DNA of 64,000 bases from Oscillospiraceae bacterium. Its GTDB lineage: Bacteria; Bacillota; Clostridia; Oscillospirales; Ruminococcaceae. The stretch spans positions 1 through 64,000 of the forward strand of contig CABIYQ010000003.1 in NCBI GenBank assembly GCA_902362965.1, in the 5' to 3' direction. The position numbers and the translations under genes are program-made. This document shows, piece by piece, positions 16,485 to 26,226 of this stretch. Below the pieces are notes generated by a model. It had not been told where the DNA came from and did not search any database. It was given only the letters and a program-made list of their open reading frames with translations. Numbering within the stretch: the stretch's first letter is position 1; every line of letters begins with the position of its first letter.

Positions 16485-17180
16485 TCAAGCACCAAACTTA
16501 GCAGTTGAAACCGGAACACCTACGCCCATAGTAGATGTAACTGTACAGGACTTAATATAAGTACCCTTAGCAGCAGCCGGCTTAGCCTTAACAACAGCTT
16601 CCATAAGTGTAGAAAAGTTTTCATCAAGCTTAGCAGCACCGAATGAAGCCTTACCGATTGGGCAGTGAATGATATTTGTCTTATCAAGACGATATTCGAT
16701 CTTACCTGCCTTAGCTTCTGTTACAGCCTTAGCTACATCAGGAGTTACAGTACCAGCCTTAGGGTTAGGCATAAGTCCTCTAGGACCAAGCACCTTACCA
16801 AGACGACCAACAAGACCCATCATATCAGGAGAAGCAACAACTACGTCAAAATCCATCCAATTTTCTTTCATGATCTTGTCTACTAAATCCATACCGCCTA
16901 CAAATTCAGCACCGGCTTCCTTAGCAGCATCATACTTATCTTCTTTACAGAATACGCATACTCTTACGTTCTTACCTGTACCATTAGGAAGAACAACTGC
17001 ACCTCTTACCTGCTGGTCAGCATGTCTTGAGTCAACGCCAAGACGGATATGCGCTTCAATTGTTTCATCAAATTTAGCCTTTGCATTCTTGCAAACCAAA
17101 TCAAGAGCTTCAGCAGCATCATACTGCTTTGTGCTGTCAACAGCTTTAGCACTGTCCATATATTTCTTACCGTGTTTCAT
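16485..17180 (-). CDS. rplA: 50S ribosomal protein L1
   Basis: 231 residues, normal length for L1. Starts [20 protein letters not shown] and holds the hallmark [20 protein letters not shown] with [12 protein letters not shown]1 binds 23S rRNA at the L1 stalk and, in bacteria, represses its own operon by binding the rplK-rplA mRNA. The 123-nt spacer to rplK could hold such a site. Last gene of the operon; rplJ and rplL, which usually follow, are elsewhere (29.1 kb, plus strand). Confidence 0.97.
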   Translation of the reverse strand: MKHGKKYMDSAKAVDSTKQYDAAEALDLVCKNAKAKFDETIEAHIRLGVDSRHADQQVRGAVVLPNGTGKNVRVCVFCKEDKYDAAKEAGAEFVGGMDLVDKIMKENWMDFDVVVASPDMMGLVGRLGKVLGPRGLMPNPKAGTVTPDVAKAVTEAKAGKIEYRLDKTNIIHCPIGKASFGAAKLDENFSTLMEAVVKAKPAAAKGTYIKSCTVTSTMGVGVPVSTAKFGA

Positions 17181-17303
17181 TATAAATCCTCCATTTAAAG
17201 TGGTAATACCAAATAGCTTGAACGCTTATCCGGTTAGCGGAATTTTCCTCCCACCATTTTAGAAGACGGTAAAGTTTAACAACTTTTCGTCATCCGTCAA
17301 GTA

Positions 17304-17729
17304 TTAATCAACTACAACAATACCCATTGAACGAGCTGTTCCTGCGATCATGCTCATAGCAGCTTCCAAGGAACCAGCATTTAAATCAGGCATTTTCTGT
17401 TCAGCAATTTTCTGAACCTGTTCTTTTGTAATATTTGCAACCTTGTTCTTATTTGGAACACCGGACGCTGTTTCAATACCGCAAGCCTTTTTGATAAGAA
17501 CGGCTGCCGGCGGTGTCTTTGTAATGAATGAGAATGAACGATCTGCATAAACTGTAATAACTACAGGAATGATCATACCGATATCGTTCTTTGTTCTTTC
17601 GTTAAATTCTTTTGTGAATGCCATAATATTAACACCGTGCTGACCTAATGCAGGACCAACCGGCGGAGCAGGTGTTGCCTTACCTGCTGGAATCTGAAGC
17701 TTTATATAGCCGACTACTTTCTGTGCCAT
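17304..17729 (-). CDS. rplK: 50S ribosomal protein L11
   Basis: 141 residues, full length. Characteristic [20 protein letters not shown] with [17 protein letters not shown], and a C-terminal rRNA-binding domain ending in the L11 signature GTARSMGI. It forms the GTPase-associated centre with 23S rRNA and is needed for the stringent response. Lies between nusG and rplA as in most bacteria. Confidence 0.97.
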   Translation of the reverse strand: MAQKVVGYIKLQIPAGKATPAPPVGPALGQHGVNIMAFTKEFNERTKNDIGMIIPVVITVYADRSFSFITKTPPAAVLIKKACGIETASGVPNKNKVANITKEQVQKIAEQKMPDLNAGSLEAAMSMIAGTARSMGIVVVD

Positions 17730-17818
17730 GCTTTTCGCACCTCCATAATTGTGGTAACACCGAGATAATGAAAAATTTTTATCTCTCCCACTTTAAGCAA
17801 TTGCATAGTTTTTTTATT

Positions 17819-18343
17819 TTAATCATCAAGCCTTCTGACCTGATTAAGAGCCAGAGTAGCCTGAGTGTCACGACCGAACATTGATACCAAAACATCAACT
17901 GTTCCGTCTTCAATATTAATTTTCTGGACTATTCCGATAAATCCGTCCATAGCAGTTCCGTTTACCTGAACCTGATCTCCAACTTCAAAGTTCACCTGAA
18001 CGGAATTGATTTCAACTCCCAGAGCTTTGACTTCCTCTTCCGAAAGAGGAGTAGGTTCCGACGCAGGTCCGACAAAGCCGGTAACGCCCCTGGTATTTCT
18101 TACAACATACCATGAATCATCGGTATAAACCATTTTCAGCAAAACATATCCGGGATAGGTTTTTCTTTCCACCTCTTTAGTTTTGCCGTCGGTAATTTCA
18201 GTTACCTTTTCTGTAGGAACCTTTACTTCAAGGATAAGATCGTGAAGCTTTCTGTTTTCCACAACTCTTTCAATATTCTCCGCAACTTTATTTTCATAGC
18301 CGGAATATGTGTGAATAACGTACCATTTAGCTGCTTCTGACAT
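17819..18343 (-). CDS. nusG: transcription antitermination factor NusG
   Basis: 174 residues: NGN domain (KWYVIHTYSGYENKVAENIE, then YPGYVLLKMVYTDDSWYVVR and GVTGFVGP) followed by the KOW domain (VGDQVQVNGTAMDGFIGIVQ). NusG joins elongating RNA polymerase and links it to Rho or ribosomes. Follows secE with a 33-bp gap; rplK comes next, after about 90 bp. Confidence 0.97.
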   Translation of the reverse strand: MSEAAKWYVIHTYSGYENKVAENIERVVENRKLHDLILEVKVPTEKVTEITDGKTKEVERKTYPGYVLLKMVYTDDSWYVVRNTRGVTGFVGPASEPTPLSEEEVKALGVEINSVQVNFEVGDQVQVNGTAMDGFIGIVQKINIEDGTVDVLVSMFGRDTQATLALNQVRRLDD

Positions 18344-18376
18344 TTATAATCCTCCTTATAAGTACCGGTTTAAGCA

Positions 18377-18631
18377 TCATCCTAGATTAAGCACAAAGCT
18401 GAAAAGCTTGAGCAGACCGAAATCAAGTCCTCCTACAAATACGCTTGCGATCACCAATACAACCAGAACGACGAACGTATTATTAAAAACTTTTTTTCTG
18501 CTTGGCCATACTACCTTTTTAAATTCGCTTTTCAAGTCCTTAAACCACTTAACAATTCTGTTTGGTTTTTTCTTTTTGGACTTGTCCGAGGTCTTTTTTT
18601 CTTTAGTCTTTGATTCTTTTGACATATTCAA
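18377..18631 (-). CDS. secE: preprotein translocase subunit SecE
   Basis: 84 residues with a long Lys-rich N-terminus (SKESKTKEKKTSDKSKKKKP), the SecE motif FKDLKSEFKKVVWPSRKKVF and one C-terminal membrane helix (FVVLVVLVIASVFVGGL). This is the single-helix Gram-positive form, a subunit of the SecYEG channel. It sits 8 bp after rpmG and before nusG. Confidence 0.95.
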   Translation of the reverse strand: MNMSKESKTKEKKTSDKSKKKKPNRIVKWFKDLKSEFKKVVWPSRKKVFNNTFVVLVVLVIASVFVGGLDFGLLKLFSFVLNLG

Positions 18632-18639
18632 GACCTCCG

Positions 18640-18789
18640 TTACTTTGTTTCTCTGTGAAGAGTGTGTTTCTTACAGAACTTGCAATGCTTGTTCATTTCA
18701 AGTCTGTCAGGATCATTCTTCTTATTCTTCTTCGTACAATAATTGCGCTGCTTGCATTCTGTGCAAGCTAAAGTCACCTTTACTCTCAT
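18640..18789 (-). CDS. rpmG: 50S ribosomal protein L33 (zinc-ribbon form)
   Basis: 49 residues from ATG 18789, after an AGGAGG ribosome site. It has the four-Cys L33 form: [10 protein letters not shown] and CKFCKKH. A longer in-frame start at 18879 is rejected because the upstream residues match nothing and the ribosome site favours 18789. First gene of the secE-nusG-rplK-rplA operon. Confidence 0.96.
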   Translation of the reverse strand: MRVKVTLACTECKQRNYCTKKNKKNDPDRLEMNKHCKFCKKHTLHRETK

Positions 18790-18908
18790 ATCGGCACCTC
18801 CTGACGAAATTCTTCCGTAAAACATACGGAATATTGAATAGTTTGCCTCCCTCAGGTTAGGGAAATATTTTATAAACAAAAAAATAGACCCCTAAAAGAG
18901 GTATTACT

Positions 18909-18937
18909 ATTATATCATGCAAAAATGTAAAAGTCAA
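18909..18937 (-). promoter_or_regulatory. promoter of the rpmG operon
   Basis: On the minus strand TTGACT (18937-18932), 17-nt spacer, TATAAT (18914-18909), about 120 bp before rpmG. Confidence 0.85.
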
Positions 18938-19049
18938 GCGTTTTATGAATAAATTTCCGGAATCTTTTTTGGAATACTGCAATATAATAGTATAAGCTTG
19001 TAAAAATTAATTATGTATATAATTTTTATGGACTAAAGCCAAAAAACAC

Positions 19050-19078
19050 TTGCAGTTTATTGTGAAATATGTTAAAAT
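19050..19078 (+). promoter_or_regulatory. promoter upstream of ddl
   Basis: TTGCAG (19050-19055), 17-nt spacer, TAAAAT (19073-19078), 58 bp before the ddl ATG. Divergent from the rpmG promoter. Confidence 0.6.
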
Positions 19079-19135
19079 ATATTGATACATAATTTGATTT
19101 TTTGATAATCAACGGACATTAAAGGAGATGTAAAC

Positions 19136-20209
19136 ATGTCAAAAACCAAAGTGGTAGTTATTTTCGGAGGCGCTTCAAGCGAACATGATATTTCATTAGT
19201 TTCCGCAACTAACGTTATTGAAAACATGCCAAAAGACAAATATGAGGTTATCTGCATCGGAATTACCAAAAAAGGCCGCTGGCTTTACTATCCCGGAGAC
19301 GTCAGCAATATTGCTTCAGGAGAATGGGAAAAGGATCCGGACTGTTCTTCAGCCGTTATTTCTCCCGATCCTCTTCACAAAGGTATTATCACTATTGAAA
19401 ACGGTGAAGCTTCAATAAAAAAAGTAGATGTTGTCTTTCCTGTTCTTCACGGAAAAAACGGTGAGGACGGTACTATTCAGGGACTTCTAGACATGTCCCG
19501 TATCCCATATGTGGGCTGCGGACTGCTGGCGTCCGCTTCCTGTATGGATAAAGCTCATACTCACTCCATACTTGACTACAATAATATAAGAACTGCAAAA
19601 TGGAGAATGCTTACTCACAGAAATCTAAATCATCTTGATAAAGAATGCGAAGATATTGCCGATGATCTGGGATTTCCGCTCTTCGTAAAGCCTGCAAACT
19701 GCGGTTCTTCTATAGGCATCAACAAAGCCGAGGATTTTGATTCCCTTAAGGAAGCGGTAAAAATCGCATTTTCCCACGACAATAAAGTTATTATTGAAGA
19801 ATTCATAAAAGGTCAGGAACTTGAAGTAGCCGTATTCGGATACGACTCTCCTTTTGCGTCATTTATCGGCGAGATCGGCAAGAACAATGACTTTTATGAC
19901 TATGAATCAAAATATATAAATAATTCAGTAAATCTTATTATCCCCGCAAATATCCCGGACGAAAGCGCTAAAGAAATAAGACAAATCGCAGTTGACGCTT
20001 ATAAAGCCATGGGCTGCAAGGGACTTTCAAGAGTTGATTTCTTTCTTACAGAACAAAATGAAATAATTCTTAACGAGATAAATACCATGCCGGGATTTAC
20101 TCCTATCAGCATGTACCCTAAGCTTATGGAAAACTTAGGTATGACTTACGGCTATCTTATCGACAAGCTTATTGAACAGGCTATCGACAATGCTGACAGA
20201 AATTATTAA
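19136..20209 (+). CDS. ddl: D-alanine--D-alanine ligase
   Basis: 357 residues, an ATP-grasp enzyme that makes D-Ala-D-Ala for peptidoglycan precursors. Visible motifs: IFGGASSEHDISLVSA (first substrate-binding segment), PVLHGKNGEDGTIQGLLD, FVKPANCGSSIGI, and the metal and second-substrate region SRVDFFLTE ... LNEINTMPGFTP. The omega-loop segment YDYESKYINN, with Tyr-Lys, matches true Ddl ligases rather than VanA/VanB D-lactate types. It heads a run with murI, DUF1934 and argS. ATG follows AAAGGAG. Confidence 0.96.
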   Translation: MSKTKVVVIFGGASSEHDISLVSATNVIENMPKDKYEVICIGITKKGRWLYYPGDVSNIASGEWEKDPDCSSAVISPDPLHKGIITIENGEASIKKVDVVFPVLHGKNGEDGTIQGLLDMSRIPYVGCGLLASASCMDKAHTHSILDYNNIRTAKWRMLTHRNLNHLDKECEDIADDLGFPLFVKPANCGSSIGINKAEDFDSLKEAVKIAFSHDNKVIIEEFIKGQELEVAVFGYDSPFASFIGEIGKNNDFYDYESKYINNSVNLIIPANIPDESAKEIRQIAVDAYKAMGCKGLSRVDFFLTEQNEIILNEINTMPGFTPISMYPKLMENLGMTYGYLIDKLIEQAIDNADRNY

Positions 20210-20242
20210 AACTCTCATATTCTTATTTACCGGAGGAGCACT

Positions 20243-21052
20243 ATGAACAATGACGCTATCGGAGTATTTGATTCAGGCATAGGCGGTCTTACAGCAGTCA
20301 AGGAGCTGAACAAGCTCCTGCCAAACGAAAATATAATATATTTCGGCGACACTGCCCGTGTTCCCTACGGCAGCAGAAGCCGTGAGACCGTTATGAAATA
20401 TGCCAGACAGGACGTTGAATTTTTAAGAAAACATAAAATAAAAATGATAATTGCCGCATGCGGTACGGTAAGCTCGGTCATCGGTACAAAACCGCTTGTT
20501 GACGACATGCCGTTTACAGGAGTAATTCTTCCGGCAGTACAGGCGGCATGCAGCGCAACCAAAAACGGAAGAATCGGCGTTATAGGCACTCCCGCAACAA
20601 TTAAAAGCGGAAGCTTCGGAAAAGCTGTAAAAAGTATAAACTCGCATATATTTGTGGTAGGAAATCCGTGTCCTTTATTTGTTCATCTGGTCGAAAACGG
20701 ATATACGGACAGAAACAACAAAATAACACGGCTCGTAGCTGAAGAATACCTTGCTCCTATTAAGGCAGAGGGCGTGGACACATTGATTCTCGGCTGTACT
20801 CACTACCCCGTTATTAAGGATATTATTTCCGATATTATGGGAAATGACATTACGCTTATTTCTCCCGGAGCAGAAGCGGCAAAATATGCACAGAGCAGTC
20901 TTATGGAAAAGGATATGCTCAGCAGCAGAACAGAATCAGGCAAAAATACTTACTATGTAAGTGACAGTACGGAACTCTTTGAAGAAAATGCAAAACATTT
21001 TCTTGAACACGCCGTTCAGGGAGAAGTTTTCAGCTGCAGTTTAGGAGATTAA
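20243..21052 (+). CDS. murI: glutamate racemase
   Basis: 269 residues. Makes D-glutamate for the peptidoglycan stem. N-terminal IGVFDSGIGGLTAVKELNKL with the PYGSRS loop, and the two catalytic Cys segments AACGTVSS and LGCTHYP. The first is ACGTVSS where many MurI have ACNTAS, a variant seen in Clostridia. CGGAGGAG site precedes the ATG; 33 bp after ddl, so both steps of D-amino-acid supply are co-expressed. Confidence 0.95.
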   Translation: MNNDAIGVFDSGIGGLTAVKELNKLLPNENIIYFGDTARVPYGSRSRETVMKYARQDVEFLRKHKIKMIIAACGTVSSVIGTKPLVDDMPFTGVILPAVQAACSATKNGRIGVIGTPATIKSGSFGKAVKSINSHIFVVGNPCPLFVHLVENGYTDRNNKITRLVAEEYLAPIKAEGVDTLILGCTHYPVIKDIISDIMGNDITLISPGAEAAKYAQSSLMEKDMLSSRTESGKNTYYVSDSTELFEENAKHFLEHAVQGEVFSCSLGD

Positions 21053-21054
21053 AA

Positions 21055-21477
21055 TTGACAGATAATGTAATGATACAAATGAAAAGTATTCAATCCATAT
21101 ACGATGAAAAAACCGAAACGGAATTGATTACTCAGGGAAAATTCAGTAAAAAAAATAATTCCTACCATATTTCATATGAAGATTCCGAAGCGACAGGCTT
21201 CAAAGGCTCTGTAACAGAAATTTTAGTTACAGAAAACAAATTTGCTTCAATAATCAGAACAGGCAGCACAAGCTCGGATCTGATTATTGAACCAGGCAAA
21301 AAGCATCACTGCCACTATGAAACTCCATACGGTTCAATGGATATCGGTATTTACACTCACTCCATAAAAAATAATCTTATGGACGACGGCGGAGATCTAT
21401 ATTTAAAATATACTATAGATATTAACGCAAGTTATATGTCTGATAATGAAATTATAATGAATATAAAAAAAGCATAA
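21055..21477 (+). CDS. DUF1934 (YwiB-like) beta-barrel protein
   Basis: 140 residues, a lipocalin-like DUF1934 protein. Typical features are a beta-rich body (ISYEDSEATGFKGSVTEILV) and KHHCHYETPYGSMDIGIYTH. The start is TTG at 21055, two bases after the murI stop and 7 bases after AGGAG. In Firmicutes this family usually lies directly before argS, as here. Its role is unknown. Confidence 0.85.
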   Translation: MTDNVMIQMKSIQSIYDEKTETELITQGKFSKKNNSYHISYEDSEATGFKGSVTEILVTENKFASIIRTGSTSSDLIIEPGKKHHCHYETPYGSMDIGIYTHSIKNNLMDDGGDLYLKYTIDINASYMSDNEIIMNIKKA

Positions 21478-21499
21478 GTAGAAAGGTATGATTTAATTC

Positions 21500-23266
21500 A
21501 TGGCAAACTTGACTAGACTTGCATCATCACAAATAAGAGAAATTGTTTTAGCTTCTCTGGGCAGACTGGTGACTACCGGAAAAGCTCCTTCTGAACCTCT
21601 TCCCGATTTCAGAGTAGAAATTCCGGCAGACAAAAGCCACGGAGATTTTGCGGTAAATACTGCTATGGTATGCGCAAAAGCTTTTAAGCTCCCTCCAAGA
21701 AAAATTGCTGAAATGATATGCGACGAACTTGTTCTTGACGGAACTTATTTTGAAAGAACAGAAATTGCAGGTCCGGGATTTATTAACTTTTTCCTCGGCA
21801 GAAGATGGTTCTCTGAAATTGTTGACACCGTTATAAAGGAAGGCAGTGAATACGGTAAAACTGAAACCGGATCCGGTAAAAAGGTACTGGTTGAATTTGT
21901 ATCTGCCAATCCCACAGGTCCTATGCATATCGGTAATGCCAGAGGAGGCGCTATAGGCGACTGCCTTGCTGAAATTATGAAATGGGCAGGATACGATGTT
22001 CAGCGTGAATTCTATGTAAACGATGCAGGAAATCAGATTGAAAAATTCGGAAAGTCTCTGAATCTCAGATTCATGCAGATATGCAATGGTAAAGGACAAG
22101 CCGTAATTGAAAAATGCGGCGGAAATATTCAAGATATATGCGAAACTATCTATAACGATACTGAAAATTTCCCAATGCCTGAAGATGTTTATCTCGGAAT
22201 GGACATCATTGAACATGCATACAACTACTTCAAAGAAAACGGTTCATCACTTTCCAGTGAAAACGAAGATATCCGCAAAAAAACACTTACAGATTTTGCC
22301 CTTCCTAAAAATATTGCCGGACTGGAACGTGACCTTGCAAAATACCGCATTACATATGATAACTGGTTTAAGGAAAGTACTCTTCACAATGACGGTTCAG
22401 TCAATGAAATTATCCAAAAACTCAAGGCAAGCGGATATACATATGAACAAGACGGCGCTTTATGGTTCAAATCATCTCAGCTAGGAGATGAAAAAGACAG
22501 AGTATTGGTTCGTGCAAACGGCGTTGTTACTTACTTTGTTCCGGATATTGCCTACCATTACAACAAGCTGGTAACAAGAGGATATGACAAGGCAATTGAT
22601 ATTTTCGGCGCTGACCACCATGGATATATACCACGTATGAAAGCTGCTCTTACCGCACTGGGAGTGGATGCAAATAAACTCGATATTGTTATAATGCAGA
22701 TGGTAAATCTTGTAAGAAACGGAGAAAAGTACAAGCTATCTAAACGCTCCGGCAAAGCTATTACCCTGTCAACTCTGCTTGAAGAAATTCCTATAGACGC
22801 CGCAAGATTTTTCTTTAATCTTCGTGAACCTAATTCACATTTCGATTTCGATCTGGATCTTGCAGTAGAAAAATCATCGCAGAATCCTGTTTATTACGTT
22901 CAGTATGCACATGCTAGAATTTGCAGTCTGATAACCAACCTCAAAGCAGAAGGATTTGAAGCGGAAGATTACAGTATTGAAAATCTCAGCGTACTGGACA
23001 AGCCGCAGGAAATCGAACTTATAAGGCAGCTTGCCGCTCTGCCGAACGAAATTGACAATGCGGCCAAAACTTATGATCCGGCAAAAATCACTAAATATTC
23101 AGTAGAACTTGCAACTCTTTTCCATAAGTTCTACGACGTATGCAGCGTAAAAAACGCTGAAAGCGAAGAATTGAAAAAAGCTCGTCTTGTACTGTGCAAA
23201 GCAGTTCTTCAGGCGCTCAGAAATTCTCTGACAATTATGAAAATTGAGTGTCCGGAAAAAATGTAA
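21500..23266 (+). CDS. argS: arginyl-tRNA synthetase
   Basis: 588 residues, class I synthetase. HIGH-box PTGPMHIGNARGGAIGD near residue 135, KMSKS-box as KLSKRSGKA near residue 415, the ArgRS-specific N-terminal Add-1 domain and the C-terminal DALR anticodon-binding domain (QYAHARICSLI onward). Charges tRNA-Arg. Last gene of the ddl-murI-DUF1934-argS run. Weak terminator overlaps its stop. Confidence 0.97.
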   Translation: MANLTRLASSQIREIVLASLGRLVTTGKAPSEPLPDFRVEIPADKSHGDFAVNTAMVCAKAFKLPPRKIAEMICDELVLDGTYFERTEIAGPGFINFFLGRRWFSEIVDTVIKEGSEYGKTETGSGKKVLVEFVSANPTGPMHIGNARGGAIGDCLAEIMKWAGYDVQREFYVNDAGNQIEKFGKSLNLRFMQICNGKGQAVIEKCGGNIQDICETIYNDTENFPMPEDVYLGMDIIEHAYNYFKENGSSLSSENEDIRKKTLTDFALPKNIAGLERDLAKYRITYDNWFKESTLHNDGSVNEIIQKLKASGYTYEQDGALWFKSSQLGDEKDRVLVRANGVVTYFVPDIAYHYNKLVTRGYDKAIDIFGADHHGYIPRMKAALTALGVDANKLDIVIMQMVNLVRNGEKYKLSKRSGKAITLSTLLEEIPIDAARFFFNLREPNSHFDFDLDLAVEKSSQNPVYYVQYAHARICSLITNLKAEGFEAEDYSIENLSVLDKPQEIELIRQLAALPNEIDNAAKTYDPAKITKYSVELATLFHKFYDVCSVKNAESEELKKARLVLCKAVLQALRNSLTIMKIECPEKM

Positions 23267-23292
23267 TTTGCATTTGCGTTACATTTTTATTA
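23260..23292 (+). terminator. weak terminator after argS
   Basis: AATGTAA (23260-23266, including the stop codon) pairs with TTACATT (23279-23285), loop of 12 with GCATTTGC inside, followed by TTTT. Confidence 0.5.
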
Positions 23293-23324
23293 CAAAAAAA
23301 TTAACCATTTGTTTATTTTATACA

Positions 23325-23390
23325 ATTTTCAACACTGCTTCTTTGTTGAAAATTTCTTCCAAATATTAATTGTTAACAATTTGTTAACAA
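23325..23390. promoter_or_regulatory. clustered palindromes upstream of the CdaR-like gene
   Basis: Two identical palindromes TTGTTAACAA (23370-23379 and 23381-23390) stand one base apart, preceded by a perfect inverted repeat ATTTTCAACA / TGTTGAAAAT (23325-23334, 23344-23353). A possible -10 TACAAT is at 23410-23415. This arrangement suits an operator for a dimeric regulator acting on the gene at 23481, possibly itself. Confidence 0.5.
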
Positions 23391-23480
23391 ATTCGGCTTT
23401 AAAATGTGTTACAATTTGTAATATATTAAGGCATTATAGAAGCATTGAATTAAAAACACAAAACAGAAAGGAATGCTGAC

Positions 23481-24566
23481 ATGTCCAACAGATTATTTCA
23501 AGGTCTAGTACATCAGATGAGAGATGCTGTTAATGCTGTAATAGGAGTTGTTGATGAAACGGCAACAATTATCGCCTGCAGTGACCTTACAAAAGTAGGA
23601 ACTACAAATGAATTCGTTTCTCTTGATCTTAGCGATTCTCATGATATTTTTATAAGAGACGGATATACCTACAAGCCTTTCGGCTCAAGGGTTAAACCGG
23701 AATATGCCGTATTTGTGGAAGGCGTTGACGATAATGCCGCTAAATATGCGAGTATTATGGCAATAAGCTTATCTAACATTAAACAGTATTATGACGAAAA
23801 ATATGACAGAAACAACTTTATTAAAAACGTTGTTCTGGATAATGTTCTCCCCGGAGATATCGTTATAAAAGCAAGAGAACTTCATTTCAATGCTGAAATC
23901 AGCAGAGTTGTCTTCCTTATAAGAATCGTTTCTGCAAACGATATTTCGGCATATGACGTTATACAGAATCTTTTCCCTGACAAAAACAAGGATTTTGTTT
24001 TCAATATTGCAGAAAGCGATATCGTTCTTGTTAAGGAAATTAAAAATACTGTTGATTCAAACGACCTTGAAAAGCTTGCACGTTCCATTGCAGATACCTT
24101 AAGCAGCGAATTCTATACTAGAGTTAATGTTGGTATAGGTACTGCGGTTATTGGTGTAAAGGATCTGGCACGTTCATTCAAAGAAGCTCAAATGGCTCTT
24201 GAAGTCGGCAAGGTTTTTGATACCGATAAAAACATCGTAAGCTATGATAATCTGGGTATTGCAAGACTTATTTATCATCTGCCTACAACTCTATGTGAAA
24301 CATTTCTTCATGAAGTGTTCAAAAGAGGAAGTATAGATTCTCTGGATCATGAAACTTTATTTACTATCCAGAAGTTTTTTGAAAATAACCTGAATGTTTC
24401 TGAAACATCAAGAAAACTTTTCGTTCACAGAAATACCCTGGTTTACCGTCTTGAAAAAATCAAAAAGCTTACTGGTCTTGATCTTAGAGAATTTGACCAC
24501 GCAATAATATTTAAAATTGCTTTAATGGTAAAGAAATATTTATCAGCTAATCCGATTAAATTCTGA
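23481..24566 (+). CDS. CdaR/PucR-type transcriptional regulator
   Basis: 361 residues. The C-terminus is a PucR-type HTH (ETLFTIQKFFENNLNVSETS, then RKLFVHRNTLVYRLEKIKKL) that defines the CdaR/PucR family. The middle holds the degenerate GGDEF-like segment (RVNVGIGTAVIGVKDLARSF ... EAQMALEVGK), and the N-terminus may be a diacid-sensor-like ligand domain (VNAVIGVVDETATIIACSD). CdaR members respond to sugar diacids, but a diacid ligand is not supported by the neighbours (ftsE-ftsX downstream). Preceded by AGAAAGGAATG. Monocistronic by spacing. Confidence 0.85.
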   Translation: MSNRLFQGLVHQMRDAVNAVIGVVDETATIIACSDLTKVGTTNEFVSLDLSDSHDIFIRDGYTYKPFGSRVKPEYAVFVEGVDDNAAKYASIMAISLSNIKQYYDEKYDRNNFIKNVVLDNVLPGDIVIKARELHFNAEISRVVFLIRIVSANDISAYDVIQNLFPDKNKDFVFNIAESDIVLVKEIKNTVDSNDLEKLARSIADTLSSEFYTRVNVGIGTAVIGVKDLARSFKEAQMALEVGKVFDTDKNIVSYDNLGIARLIYHLPTTLCETFLHEVFKRGSIDSLDHETLFTIQKFFENNLNVSETSRKLFVHRNTLVYRLEKIKKLTGLDLREFDHAIIFKIALMVKKYLSANPIKF

Positions 24567-24629
24567 TTAGGTTTACACGTGGTCAACTGATTTTATCACC
24601 GTTTTATACGGTGGAAAGAAGGTGTCCCT

Positions 24630-25313
24630 TTGGTAGAACTGAAAAATGTCTCAGTTACCTATTCAACCGGCGTAGATGCGCTGAATAACATCAGCCTGAG
24701 AATTAACGACGGCGATTTTGCTTTTGTCGTAGGTTCGTCAGGCGCAGGTAAAAGTACGCTTATTAAGCTGATACTCAAAGAAATTGACGCTACCAGCGGT
24801 ATTGTTATGGTCAACGACTATAACTTAAGTAAGCTGCAAAAGAAAAAAATCCCTGAATTCCGAAGAACCATTGGTTTTGTATTTCAGGATTTCAGGCTGA
24901 TTCCGTCAATGACCGTATACGAAAACGTTGCTTTCGTACTCCGTGTTATTGATGCACCAAGAAAGTATATACGAAAAAGAGTTCCTTATGTTATAAGCCT
25001 TGTGGGACTTCAGGATAAGGCAAATTCCTATCCCAATCAGCTTTCCGGCGGCGAGCAGCAGCGTGTTGCCATTGCCAGAGCGCTGGTAAACGATCCCCAA
25101 CTTATTATTGCGGACGAACCTACGGGAAATATCGATCCTGAGCTTTCTTATGAAATTGTTGAACTTCTAAAAGGTATAAACGAATGCGGTACAACTATTC
25201 TCATGGTCACTCATGAACATGATCTTGTCCGGCACTTCGGAGGACGAATCATTAACATTAACTCCGGAGAAATTGTCTTTGACGAAGTGATTGGAGGCAA
25301 TAATGAAGCTTAG
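24630..25313 (+). CDS. ftsE: cell division ABC ATPase FtsE
   Basis: 227 residues, full length. Walker A GSSGAGKST, Q-loop FVFQDFRLIP, signature LSGGEQQRVAIARAL, Walker B LIIADEPTGN. Start is TTG 24630 after AAAGAAGG. With FtsX it forms a complex that uses ATP to activate extracellular peptidoglycan hydrolases during division. Its probable target is the M23 protein encoded just downstream. Confidence 0.95.
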   Translation: MVELKNVSVTYSTGVDALNNISLRINDGDFAFVVGSSGAGKSTLIKLILKEIDATSGIVMVNDYNLSKLQKKKIPEFRRTIGFVFQDFRLIPSMTVYENVAFVLRVIDAPRKYIRKRVPYVISLVGLQDKANSYPNQLSGGEQQRVAIARALVNDPQLIIADEPTGNIDPELSYEIVELLKGINECGTTILMVTHEHDLVRHFGGRIININSGEIVFDEVIGGNNEA

Positions 25314-26208
25314 CGGTATCAGATATTTAGGACGTCAGGGACTTGATAACATCTGGAAAAACAGAATGATGGCATTTGCATCATTTTGCGTTCTGCTTGT
25401 TTCACTTCTTCTGGTCGGTATTTCAATTCTTTTCTACATAAATCTGAATTCAATTATCGGAGGAATTGAAAATAAAAATGAAGTAATCGTTTTCCTTGAC
25501 GAAAATATCACTGAAAATCAGATGAAAGATGTCAAGGCAAGACTGGAACAAATTGAAAACATTGATGATATTTCCTTTTATTCAAAAGACGATGCCTTTG
25601 AATCTATGAAAAAAAGCATGGCTGAATATGAAAAAGTATTCGATTCCCTGGGAGATGACAATCCATTGCTTGATTCATACAGAATTAAAATCAAGGATAT
25701 TTCATTAACATCGGAAACAGTTACTTTAATTGAAGAGCTTGATCATGTTTACTCAATAAGAGCCCCTTATGATTTTGTTAATATACTTACAGAAATGAGA
25801 AAAATTGTCACATGGGTAGCTTCCGCTATAATTATTGCTCTTGCTATAGTATCAATGGTTATCATATCAAATACTACTAAGGCAAGCGTGTTTGCAAGAC
25901 GAAATGAAATAAGTATTATGAAATATGTAGGAGCTACTAATGCGTTCATACGAGTTCCTTTTTTTGTAGAAGGAATGGTAACAGGAATCGCTGCCGGTTT
26001 GGTAGCTACAGTTATAACATGGTTCGGTTATGACGCCGTTGTTGAACTGCTTACTAAAGAGGTTAATATATTAAATATCATAGGTATGGGAAGTATTATA
26101 CCTTTCAATGATATTATATTCAAGGTTGCAGGAATTTATATTCTGGCAGGAGGCTGTATCGGCGCTCTGGGAAGCGTCCTCAGCACACGTAAACATCTGA
26201 ATGTATAA
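25303..26208 (+). CDS. ftsX: cell division protein FtsX
   Basis: 301 residues from ATG 25303 (GGAGG at 25293-25297), overlapping ftsE by 11 bp. One N-terminal helix (FASFCVLLVSLLLVGISILF), a large extracellular loop with the FtsX element VIVFLDENITENQMKDVKAR, then three C-terminal helices. The typical MKYVGATNAFIRVPFFVEG is present. Transmits FtsE ATP hydrolysis to the hydrolase outside. Confidence 0.95.
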   Translation: MKLSGIRYLGRQGLDNIWKNRMMAFASFCVLLVSLLLVGISILFYINLNSIIGGIENKNEVIVFLDENITENQMKDVKARLEQIENIDDISFYSKDDAFESMKKSMAEYEKVFDSLGDDNPLLDSYRIKIKDISLTSETVTLIEELDHVYSIRAPYDFVNILTEMRKIVTWVASAIIIALAIVSMVIISNTTKASVFARRNEISIMKYVGATNAFIRVPFFVEGMVTGIAAGLVATVITWFGYDAVVELLTKEVNILNIIGMGSIIPFNDIIFKVAGIYILAGGCIGALGSVLSTRKHLNV

Positions 26209-26226
26209 AAAAGATTGGTGGTGTAA

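Noticed and set aside
16199-16519. 106-residue ORF on the minus strand after rplA
   Set aside because: It overlaps the end of rplA and spans the operon terminator, with no ribosome site and no recognisable domain.
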